Shown here: positions 27,701 to 39,700 of the stretch, in pieces | Layout of the letters: every line of letters begins with the position of its first letter | Numbering within the stretch: the first letter of the stretch is position 1 | Origin: Lineus longissimus | Lineage: Eukaryota; Nemertea; Pilidiophora; Heteronemertea; Lineidae | Direction: 5' to 3' | Assembly (NCBI RefSeq): GCF_910592395.1 | Contig: NC_088309.1 | Coordinates: 17,920,599-17,984,598, forward strand | Length of the DNA: 64,000 bases | Notes under the pieces: model-generated | Told to the model about the DNA's origin: nothing | Databases searched by the model: none | The model's input: only the letters and a program-made list of their open reading frames with translations | Program-made: the position numbers and the translations under genes

Positions 27701-30700
27701 AAAAGATATATCATTTTAGATTCAGAAGCAAAAAGACATACACAATCATCAAAATTCTTCATATTCATATTCGATTTTTCGAATATGAGTTTAACTATTG
27801 CACTTGATAATAAAGACAACCTCTCAGTTAAATTAAGTGTAACATTTTTACAGATCACTCAAAGAAAACCTGATTCTGGGACATGAGTACCAGTTTTGAC
27901 ACTATTTGAGTGACCCCTGTGTAGCCAAGGTGTAACAGGTGCTTCAAGTAGCGAAATAGCATCTACACAGTTGTCAGTACTAGCTAGTACTCTACTAGCA
28001 TTGACACAGTTGAGGTATATTACCATACCAAGAGGATGATTGAATAGCCAACAAGTCAGGGCCATGCATGCACAAGAAGTTGTAACCAGAGTTCCCTCAT
28101 TGGTTCAAATGAAAATATCAAATACGGCATGAGCTTGTTTTGTAAATCGTTTTGGTCAGACCTATTAGCATACATTGTAATCTGATAGTTATCACCAATC
28201 AGGCCAATCAGATAAATTGCCAAAAATGGTTGGCTCCGAAGTCCTGTCCTGGTGAACTATCTGTCTGGTCAAAATGAGATCATAAAGTGATTATCTATTA
28301 ATCTATCAATGCACATAAAAATTTATTTCCTGCTATAAATCTTCATACGCCACAGAGTAACGGCAATTATAAATGGTGGTACTGGCTGCCCTAAGCAGTA
28401 ATAAGGCTAATTAAAGCAATAATTGGGCCATTTTTACTACATACCCTCGATATTCATGCACTGCCAATATATTCAGTAGGCCTTGAATTCAAACATGTCA
28501 AATCAGTAATGTAGTCTAAACTTTTCATGATGACTGGTATACATGAACTATGATGTAGTTATTAGGATTCTATAGTTCTATGTGGCAAATATTTGACCTA
28601 ACCCACCAGTCTGAAGAGGCCAGCAGTGAAGAGCCAATTTAAAGCATGCTTAAATATAGTTCACGCTCAACAAACAAAAATATTGCATGGTATTTGATCA
28701 TGCAGTCTTTTGTTTGCAGCTGGTTTGATGGCTTCACCCCCTCCCCGAGTCCGACAGGTACAAGGGGTCAACTATAATCTGGTCACCCTAAATGTCCTGA
28801 AGATGTCCGTTAAGACCAGCTCCCAGCATCTTGCTGTCATTTCAGTGACGAGATGCACTCTCTACATGTATTCAATGACCACATTACTAATTTTTCCATA
28901 ACTATCTTCAAATTATAATGTTCTAAAATGAAAAGTCCCTTCTTGTCTTTTTTAAATGTAGCCTGTTTCTGAGGTAGTGATTGGATTCAGGTAAGATGCT
29001 ATAACACCTGCAACTCCAGGCTCTATGACAAAACTTTGAAGAACCCACACCGTTCACAAGGCAATTCCAACCTCACCACACCATGTACCATAACACAGTC
29101 AAGTATGACCTGATTATCCAGATTCCAAATAAACACAGCAAATCTGTTGTGACCTCCAATGACCTGAGGGGGCCCCATATGGCACTGTACTAAAAATAGC
29201 ATCACTGTGCTATTTCAGGAAATATGCTATAATGCAAGGAGGCTGGGACTAATCAAGGGGAGATAAGACTGACAGGACCAAAACATCAGGTGAACTTCTC
29301 AAGGTCATACCATGACCTTAAAAAAAGCTGTGTAGCAGACAACTGCAACAGCCAAACATTCAGATTCTGCATATCCTGGCTAAGTACAGCAGTGAGTATC
29401 TCCTGCTCTCATGGACGGAAATAAATATCAATGAAAATATCCCATCATACAATGTATCTAAATGTCCCGTAATAGACCGGCAGCCCAGGGCCCTCGGGTT
29501 AGTTGAACTAGGTACCAATATCTGAGTGTGGGAGTGGGTAAAGGGTCATCTGAGATGAATAGATGTGGCAGTCTGCCGGGTACCACCCGTTGCATGTGGG
29601 TCTGGGGACCCCCCCAAAAGGACCTAAAAATGGTCCCAAGATAGTTGACTGAGATACCACTTGTAACCAATAACACTCTGTGCTTACTACTAAACATACA
29701 TCAAAAGTCCTAAAGACAGACATTTTTCGCGTCGCTAAGGGTCCGCCAGACCCCCCAAAAAGGGCCAAAAAAATGGGCTAGCATAGATGAGCGAGATACC
29801 AAGTAAAATTAATGCCAAATGATTAAGCACTGTCCACTGTGTGTAAAACAGGTTACTCCAGATAAATTGTCCGTTGCACAAGCAGTACCAGACACCCCCA
29901 AAAATTGACCCCTCGCCCCCAGAGTCCAACTAGGCTAGCTTAGATATTGTAGGTACCAACTGAAACCAGGTTTAAATGATCAATCACACCATTGGGAATA
30001 CAGAATTATCAATGGCAGACAAAATGTCCATTGCTGTGACCCTGCCAGACCCCCCAAAATAGGCCCTGGGGTACAGCTAGGCTAGCCTGGATATTGCAGG
30101 TACCAGCTGAAACCAAGTTTAAATGATCAAGCACACCATAGGGAATACAAAATTATCAATGGCAGACAAAATGTCCATTGCTGTGACCCTGCCAGACCCC
30201 CCCCCCAAATAGGCCCTGGGGTACAGCTAGGCTAGCTTAGATATTGTAGGTACCAGCTAAAACCAGGTTTAAATGATCAATCACACCATTGGGAATACAG
30301 AATTATCAATGGCAGACAAAATGTCCATTGCTCTGACCCTGCCAGACCCCCTAAATAGGCCCTGAGGTACAACTAGGCTAGCCCGGATATTGCAGGTACC
30401 AGCTGAAACCAAGTTTAAATGATCAAGCACACCATAGGGAATGCAAAATTATCAACGGCAGACAAAATGTCCATTGCTATGACCCTGCCAGACCCCCCCC
30501 CCCCATAGGCCCTGGGTTACATCTTGGCTAACCCAGATATTGTAGGTCGGATGTGGTCGTTAGATGTATACAAAACTACAAGTATCTGAGACAAACTAAA
30601 ACACATATTTATTTCAAACATCTAGCTACATGATGGCACTGATGCAGGCAAGGTGATAAAAAAAGACATATTGAGAAGTATGATCTCATAAGGAGTTGTT

Positions 30701-33700
30701 CTTATGTCTCACTTTCTTTCAGCGATTGACTTAACACTGGAGCAAACCGTTAACAGGGATGCTGCTTCCCCGATGAAGGGAATTGTTGGATTCCAGAATT
30801 CGACCAGTGCAATTCGTCGTTGGTGCATTACCTCCACCCAACGAGGAATGTCTGTAACCGAGCTGAGGCGACTGACAGGACTCCTACCAGAAGAGCAACC
30901 GAGAACACAGCTTCGTCCAAGTCGAATCAAGAAGGATAACCGTCAGGCTCAAGTTTTTCTAGATGCAGTGACTGAATCCTGTGACCCATTCTCTGGACCT
31001 GCCTCCACGTCTGCAATCCTGCTGAACATTGCCACAGGAAAGGGAGCCTCTGCTACAACCCAAGAGTACCTCACAAAATCTTTGCTAACCGGTCATGGAC
31101 TGCAGAAGAAGTTTAGGGAGGTGTGTTGAGGATAGCTCCAGATTATTGAAGCCAATAAAGCGGAGAAAAGTGAATAACTTTGCGAGTGAGAACACGAAGA
31201 CCAAACGATCAGCTAGTTCTAAAGCCATTCCAGTAGTCAACAGTCAACGGGACAAGTTTATCCGGATGCTGGTCGTTATTTCTCAAGAGACCAACTTCGA
31301 CCTGGAACATGTTGTTAGCTACCCCATCACCGATTTTCCACTAGCCATTGCTCAACCTGATGGTTCACTGCTCAAGACCACGAAAAGCAAGCTCTTGGAC
31401 AAGCTGGAGTCGATGCAAGACGGAATGACAACACTGCCTCACATTGATGCCACATTGATTGATGGTGGACTGCTGCTTCACTCATATCTTTCAGCTGTTG
31501 GAAACATATCCTCATACGGGAATCTTGCAAGAGGTCTGTTGGGCCATGTTTGCTCAAGCATTGCGCATGGACAAGAAATTCATGTCTTGTTTGACAAGTA
31601 TCTGCCTTCTTCCCTTGAAGAAAGTGAAAGAAAATTACGTGGGGTTGAAGATCAACCTTTCATCATAAGTGGTAGCGAGCAAGCTCCCAAACAGAGTTGC
31701 CAGAAGTTGCTGCAGAATGGCATTTTCAAGGATCAACTGGCCAAATTCTTGATGATTGAGTGGCAGAAGGACCAGTACGGGGCCATCCTTGGAAAGAAGA
31801 CACTTCTCGTCTCGTATGGGGGTAACTGTCTTCGCATAGTATTCAGTCAAACCAGCTGCAAGATGACTGTCAACTCTCCAGACTCACTGCAAGGAAACCA
31901 TGAGGAAGCAGATACCCTTATAGCATTCCATGCTGCCTCGGTCACTGGTAGTCTCCTCATTCGAGCCTCGGACACTGATGTTATCGTGATAATCTTGGGG
32001 ATGCTTGGGCGGAATATAATATGAGTGGGATACCACTGAAGTCGATCATCATGGACTGCGGTTCAGGCAACAGCCGCAGGTAAACTGACATAACAAGCAT
32101 TGCCAATGCCTTAGAGTTGAAACAAGCCGGACTTTCAGCTGCACTGCCTGGCCTACACGCCTTCACAGGCTGTGATTTCACGTCGTCGTTTTACAGCCCT
32201 ACGAGCTGCTTGAGAACAACAACGATGGGAATTTGATCAAGTTGTTTAGCAGTATGTCATCCAGAGAAGAACCAAGCCAAAAGAAAGCGGAGGAGTATGT
32301 GTGTTCCCTGTATGGAATGAAGGACGTGAAGGAAGTGAATCGAGCAAGGCACAACAAACTGGTTCAAATGACAGGAAAAATTAATCAGGTGAGATGTTCT
32401 TCAGAAAATAATTGGAGAATACAATAGTAAGTTTACAGATCTATAAACCTTAAAGCCCCACCATTTCGAATCTCCTTTTATATGAGGCCTTTCCCCTTCA
32501 AGAGTATGTCAGTACCGGTATAACCGGGTACCAAGGATATCCGTATCCTTCTCAATCGAAAAAATGTAATGTTCATCTACCAAAATCTATCATTGTCAAT
32601 TCTGATATTTCAGGAAAACCCAATGGCCAATGTAAAAAAGGTTGACCGTGCGCTACTACTACCGTGTGGAAAAGCTCTGTCAAATAAGACTCGCCGTGCA
32701 CATTATGTGTCTATTGTCTGGGATAATGCGGACTCTCCACAACCAGATCATGATTTGGACCCACTGCAGTACGGATGGAAGGATGAACATGGATATTACA
32801 CACCTGATTGGTATCCTGGGCCTGCAGAACCTGACAACCTTTTTGGAGGTGATCGTAGGAGTGAGGGAGTTGAGAATACTGATGAAGACGCTGGCGGGCA
32901 AACTGAAGACTTGTATGATGATGATACTGACATTGACACGGATTCTGGACCAGAATGGAGTGATGACTCAGACAGCGAAAGTGAGATATAAGAACAACTC
33001 TTAATGAGATCATACTTCTCAATATGTCTTTTTTTATCACCTTGCCTGCATCAGTGCCATCATGTAGCTAGATGTTTGAAATAAATATATGTTTTAGTTT
33101 GTCTCAGATACTTGTAGTTTTGTATACATCTAACGACCACATCCGACCTACAATATCTGGGCTAGCCAAGATGTAACCCAGGGCCTATGGGGGGGGGGGG
33201 GGTCTGGCAGGGTCAGAGCAATGGACATTTTGTCTGCCATTGATAATTCTGTATTCCCGATGGTGTGATTGATCATTTAAACCTGGTTTCAGCTGGTACC
33301 TACAATATCTAAGCTAGCCTAGCTGTACCCCAGGGCCTATTGGGGGGGGGGGGTCTGGCAGGGTCACAGCAATGGACATTTTGTCTGCCATTGATAATTT
33401 TGTATTCCCTATGGTGTGCTTGATCATTTAAACTTGGTTTCAGCTGGTACCTGCAATATCCAGGCTAGCCTAGCTGTACCCCAGGGCCTATTTTGGGGGG
33501 TCTGGCAGGGTCACAGCAATGGACATTTTGTCTGCCATTGATAATTCTGTATTCCCAATGGTGTGATTGATCATTTAAACCTGGTTTCAGTTGGTACCTA
33601 CAATATCTAAGCTAGCCTAGTTGGACTCTGGGGGCGAGGGGTCAATTTTTGGGGGTGTCTGGTACTGCTTGTGCAACGGACAATTTATCTGGAGTAACCT

Positions 33701-36700
33701 GTTTTACACACAGTGGACAGTGCTTAATCATTTGGCATTAATTTTACTTGGTATCTCGCTCATCTATGCTAGCCCATTTTTTTGGCCCTTTTTGGGGGGT
33801 CTGGCGGACCCTTAGCGACGCGAAAAATGTCTGTCTTTAGGACTTTTGATGTATGTTTAGTAGTAAGCACAGAGTGTTATTGGTTACAAGTGGTATCTCA
33901 GTCAACTATCTTGGGACCATTTTTAGGTCCTTTTGGGGGGTCCCCAGACCCACATGCAACGGGTGGTACCCGGCAGACTGCCACATCTATTCATCTCAGA
34001 TGACCCTTTACCCACTCCCACACTCAGATATTGGTACCTAGTTCAACTAACCCGAGGGCCCTGGGCTGCCGGTCTATAACCAAGAGTTACTATCTTCTGA
34101 TTTCCAGACATAGCTTTGGTGAAATCGACCAAGATTATATCCAACACATGAGGAGATTGAAGGTGAGTGAGTCAACCTGTCGTGTTGATTGATTCCTGGT
34201 GTTGACTGAAAACACCAGGAGAAGATTGGGCCAATGCAGAAGTGACAGTATTTAAAATGAAATGGCCAGGGCCATTGTGCTCACCTCATGTGGAGGAAAG
34301 ATGGATAAAGAGCATGGTCTTGTGTCATGTAGTGTTAGGTTTAATGTAGGTCCAAGCAATTACAATTTCCCCAAAATGGCCAATTTACAGTACATTCGAC
34401 CTCTGTGACCTTGAAAAGTAGGTCAAATCAAAGAAGACCCGGGTGACACATTGAATGGTTGTTAGAATTAGATGTACCTATGATATAAAATTGGTGCCAA
34501 TCGGGCAAGTCATTACTAGGAATAATGGCATTTTGAAGAATTTAGGACTTGGCCCTCTCCCTGGAGGCCAAACGGCAAATCAGATTGCAACAAACTTCGG
34601 TACCTGAGATCACCTGACCAAGGGGTACATGTGTACTTAATTTGTGATCAATAGTCATTGCAGTTAAGAAACGTGCCATAGTTACGGCCTGACGGCGAAT
34701 TTAGGCCATTTGACCTCTGTGACCTTGACAAGAAGGTCAAATTAAAAACCTGTGTGACATATACTGTATGGTGGTTAGATGTACCCATGATATCAAATTG
34801 GTGGCAATCGGGCAAGAAGTTAAGGAATAATCACATTTTTAAGGTTTTTGGATTTTGCCCCCTGGTGGTCAAGTGGTGAATCATATTGGACCAAACTTCG
34901 TTCCCTGAGATCACCTGACTAAGGGGTAAATGTGTACCAAATTTGGTATCAATAGTCATTGCAGTTTAGAAACGTGCCATCGTTACATCCTAACGGCCAA
35001 TTTACACCATTTGACCTCTGTGACCTTGAAAAGGAGGTCAAATCAAAAACCCGGAGGATATATGATGCACCTTTGCTAGAAGTACCTACCATATTTTTTT
35101 CAAAATTTCCCGACTACTATTAAGGGAGATATTGCATATTTTCACTTTTAACGTTTGGCCCCCTGGTGGCCAAACCATGAAACGAATCGGACCGAAACTT
35201 GGTCTCCCAGGTGTCATTACATAAGGGTACATGTGTACCAAGTTTCAACTCAATAGCTCTAACAGTTACGAAACGTGCCCTGCTAACGGACGACGGACGA
35301 CGACGGACGACGACGACGACGGACGACGGACGCCACGGTATGGGATAAGCTCACCTCTGCTAAGAGGTGAGCTAAAAAGTCTTTTTAAAAATCTAACTAT
35401 GATCATTCAAATACAGGTTCTATAAAAGTTTACAATACCTTTAAAATACATTTTTTCTAGTTTTCTGGGCTTATTGTGCACAGGCCAAAGCCATTATAAT
35501 CCCAATGACAATATAGCTAGGTATTTGGAGGACAAAGCAGAGTTTTTGTTGATCATAAACACTGTCAGCATCAGCCCCTGAGATATTTGAATTGGGGAAT
35601 TATCCAGGCCTAATTATGTGGACAATCCAAATAAGGCAAAATAAATGGCCTAAATTACATACAGCACAACAATAATTTGTGTGCATGTCGGCACAGTAGT
35701 CAGTACAGGGAAAGCATAGCAAGCTATCTTGCTTGGGCCTGCAATTATGCCTATAGAATTTGCATGCACCTACGTGTGGGCGAGTCAAGAAGGAAAGTAG
35801 TCCAAAGTTGTTGTCATGTGGGGGAAACATTTTTTCAACATTTTTTTAGAACAATGCAAATTGGCCCTTGTTACTATAATTATTATTGTCACAGGTTACA
35901 CCCAGTAGTAAGGCACCAATGTATTGCCTTGAGTTTCTCTTTCAACAGGTTTGACATAACTCAATCAAATGCTGTAAGTTTGTGGCGGAAGAGGCTCATA
36001 TCTAAATTACCATGATTGTACCATCACTTCAACCAGTTTTGATATTATGACATGTACAACACTTTCGAGAGAGTCATGATGGTTGGGATGAACGGAAATG
36101 CCCGTAAGCATGTAACTGCAAGTGCAACCAGGAACAGCAAGTTCTTTCAAAAATGTCATGAAACTGTCTTTTCATGAGATTTGTCATTGCCATTCTGTCA
36201 TCCTCCAGTGCAATTCTATTTCAAATTCTGCGAAATGAATATCCCAACCTGTATGATTCACAAAGGTACATCAATATCCCCAAGGCATTATCATAATGAG
36301 CATCTCCCACTGTGTTAGTCACAGCCTTGATTCATCATCAGGCAATGCATCATCTCCGAGTGTGACAGTACAGGAGATTTTTAATTTTAGGCCTTTGTGA
36401 CAGTATGAGTAACTTAGATATGACAATGCATCCCTGCTGAGCACATCTTCACTTGGAGCATGATTTTGATACATGATGTACAAGGCTCTGAGATGGTATA
36501 AATGTCCATTTTTTAACAAGCTCTACATGTAACTCATACTCATAGGACTGTCTTTTGGGCTATGATGACAAGCATGTCATTGTGATTCTGGGATATTCCC
36601 GGTAGATTTAGAACTTTTAGTAGGCAGAGTGATTATTGAGGAGCGGAAGCCCGGTCCTTTGTCAAAACCCACGATAGGGTCAAGGCCTCCACATAAGGCA

Positions 36701-39700
36701 TTTGGAAACCATAATTGTAAGCAGTGACTCGATTTTACAGTTCTCCCAACATTATAGCTGTCATAGCAAGGAATCCGACCTATGCAAACGAAGAGGTCAT
36801 GTTCGAGTGATTTCTATTAGCCACATGAACAGACAAGCATGCCTAGCCCTCCTCGATCAATCTGAGAAGGAAATTAACCCACTTAAGATTTATAATTGAA
36901 CAAATGTTTTCAAAATGAATAACGGTAATGATATTTTGTATCGACATACATTGTTAGGGATAGGTGGTCAACAAAATGAATTTTATATGTTCCAATCCAA
37001 GATGAAAGAAGTCAAGCCAGATATCATGTCTGTCATAAGACTCATGGTCAGTGTTCTCAAAACGCTATAAAGTCATGACCCCATTGACATTATACCAAAC
37101 AATAAGTTCTTGGACGTGCATATGTCAGCAGCAATTAAATCTAAATCATTAGTGATTCCAGAGACAAGGCGCTCCATTTTTCAAGATGAAACGCATGACT
37201 GGTCAGTGCCAAAACAAACTTCTTCGAAATGGTCTATATCAACGTCTGACATGTGATGTGAAGACTGTGCATGTCAGCTTCATCAGTGTTCATGATGATG
37301 TCACATTATACCGGTAGGCTAATGGTTTTATACACAATCAACTGCAAAAGATATCGCCATCATTTCATCATCACGACTAAACTCATAATTCCAACACAAT
37401 ATGGCCCTTCGCCTTGCTTACATGCACAGTACAGGCCTTTGACATTGAAGGAAACATTGTATGTGCATAACTTTGGCGGCCATCTTGGAACACTAATGGA
37501 CGGACGTGGGTCACGCCTTTCTGAAATGGTCCAAGTTTGGTCTCAAATATCTCACGAAATATGCAGTATCACAGTGCAATATCATATTGTATCACTAAAA
37601 CATAGCAATGAAATAACGAATCAAACATGCTTGAACCCGCTTAATGAGTAAAATACACGTGAACAGTGACTTTAGCAGGTGGTTGAAATGCAGAACGTCA
37701 CCGACGACGTACATCACCGAACAGCAACTTGAGCAAGTGGGGCTTGCATTGTAAAGCTAATACAAACGCATCCCCCAGGTTTCAGGTACATTACTGTACG
37801 CTGAAATTCGTGTAATTCCATAGTTTAACCTCCTATCTCAAATAGGCAAAGGACTTTGCAACAGAGATTTCGCGCAGGCAACGCTAAAAACAGGAAATGT
37901 GTTACTTCATTTTTCACAAAATCGGTCACAATCACAACTCACACTTCGATCCCGTTCGTCGTATTCCTTTATCTGTTTTTGCAACTTCTCACACTCTTCC
38001 TCCTTCGTATCCAGCTGATCTTTCAAGTTGGTAAATCTCTTTTTTATGTCGTTGACCGATTTCGGTCCTGATCCTGACATCCTGGCGAAATTCTTACTTT
38101 CCCACACACAAAAATAGCCTACAAATTCACCACAAACCCGACAGCGACCAACCGACCAAAGCACAAATGCAGACAGCTATACGTTCGCTATCAAACAAAT
38201 ATAGTTCCCCACTTATCGATAATTTACACGAACTGTGCTGTCAGCACAAGTTATTGAATATAAAAGGCGTGTTTCAATATGCTTTTGTTAATTAGGAAAA
38301 CCCCGGAAGTAGGAAACAATTGACTGGAATTTAATGACTAAGTGGAAAGGTTGGCGAGGGGCGAATCACATAATAGTTGTATCAAGCTGCGACACTGGGG
38401 GTGGCGGGGGGGTCACATGGGGAGAACACATGATAATGGGTTTTAATCCCGTTGTGCGGGGATATTAGATCCCAGTTATGCTTTTAACCTCTAATTAAAG
38501 GTCTTGTCTATCTATGGAACCAGTATTTCATTCCTCGCTAAACATTACATGCTGATGTTACTAATAGGACATGTCACATCTTCGGGGGGGGGGGGGGCAT
38601 CGGCCACTAGCATCAATCAAAGCCAATCTTCTCTAATAACATACCTATAAGGTAGGTAGAATGGGGTATTGTAGCCCCGGATTATTTGTATCCCCTGCAT
38701 TGTTTGATGCATGGGGATTAATTAATATCATAGGCAGGGGCTGTAATTAAACCGGGGCTACAAATACCCCATTCTACCTTATAATGTACACATTGAAGAT
38801 CAGCAGTGCCCCAAAAACGCATTTTGAAATTATTGAGATTTGCAAAAAAATTAGCTGTACATGTACTTTCTTTTTATCTCTATAGGCCTGTCCTCCTAAT
38901 ATCATACCGCCCTTGAAAACGCCCTAAATTGAGGATACTTGTAGCCGATCTGGGATATCGCATAGAAAATGCGACAAAATTAAGGATTATGTCAAAAAAG
39001 TAAAGGATTATGTCAAAAAGTAAAGGATTATGACAAAAAAGTAAAAGGGATGGCCCCTGGGACAATAGCATGGGAACCGCCACGACATCTGACGGCCGAA
39101 TAGTTAACTATACGTCTGCTGAAGACAAAAGCACATCCAATCTCCAGAGGCGCCTGCACACCGGTGTAACGATTTTGAGTGTTTCCGTTTCGGAGTGTTT
39201 CGCCTCGTTGTTTGGGAACGCTGAAGATAGCTTGACAAATTATTCTGTGTTTCTCCCGTTTGAAATATTCCAATACGAGAACCAATGTACAGCTGTACAG
39301 GAGTAGAATTTTGGAAAGTGAACACCCGCCTCACAGAACGCCTCGACACCTTTCCAAACAAAATTCTTCGAAGAATCTGCGCGATCTTTTGGCCGAACTG
39401 GTTCAGCAACGTAGACCTATTCCAAAGAACAGGGTGCATCAATCGCCAAATGGGTTCAAACACGACGTTAAGTTTAGCTGAACGTGTGTGAACAAACGTG
39501 TGCCGCCGTCACCGGGCCACTCCCTGGCGACAGCACCCGAAGGACAGCCGACAGCAGAAGAAACCGAGGCCGTCCAAATCAGACCTGGCGCCGTACGGTA
39601 AAGAAGGAGATGATGCACCACCTTGGTCTTTCATAGGGAAACATTTCCAGCAAGCTTCCAAACAAACATGATGGAAACTGATAACATCAGCCTTAGGTGT

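Larger units (their letters stand above)
29473..34076 (+). mobile_element. 4.6-kb DNA transposon-like element with >1-kb terminal inverted repeats
   Basis: Both ends carry TAGACCGGCAGCCCAGGGCC in inverted orientation, flanked by TAA on each side (29470-29472 and 34077-34079), a likely 3-bp target duplication. The arms match across 1244 bp (left) and 1100 bp (right). Between them lies a damaged, intron-containing plus-strand gene fragment. The body encodes an XPG/PIN-like acid motif, and Academ-type transposons are described as carrying an XPG-like nuclease with 3-4 bp target duplications; the assignment to Academ is tentative. A foldback-type non-autonomous derivative is another reading. It lies in the tropomyosin intron upstream of exon 3. 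Confidence 0.85.

Noticed and set aside
29458-29929. Mirror-image open frames in both transposon arms (also 33621-34041).
   Set aside because: The same sequence read from the two inverted arms; Pro/Gly-rich translation of non-coding arm sequence.
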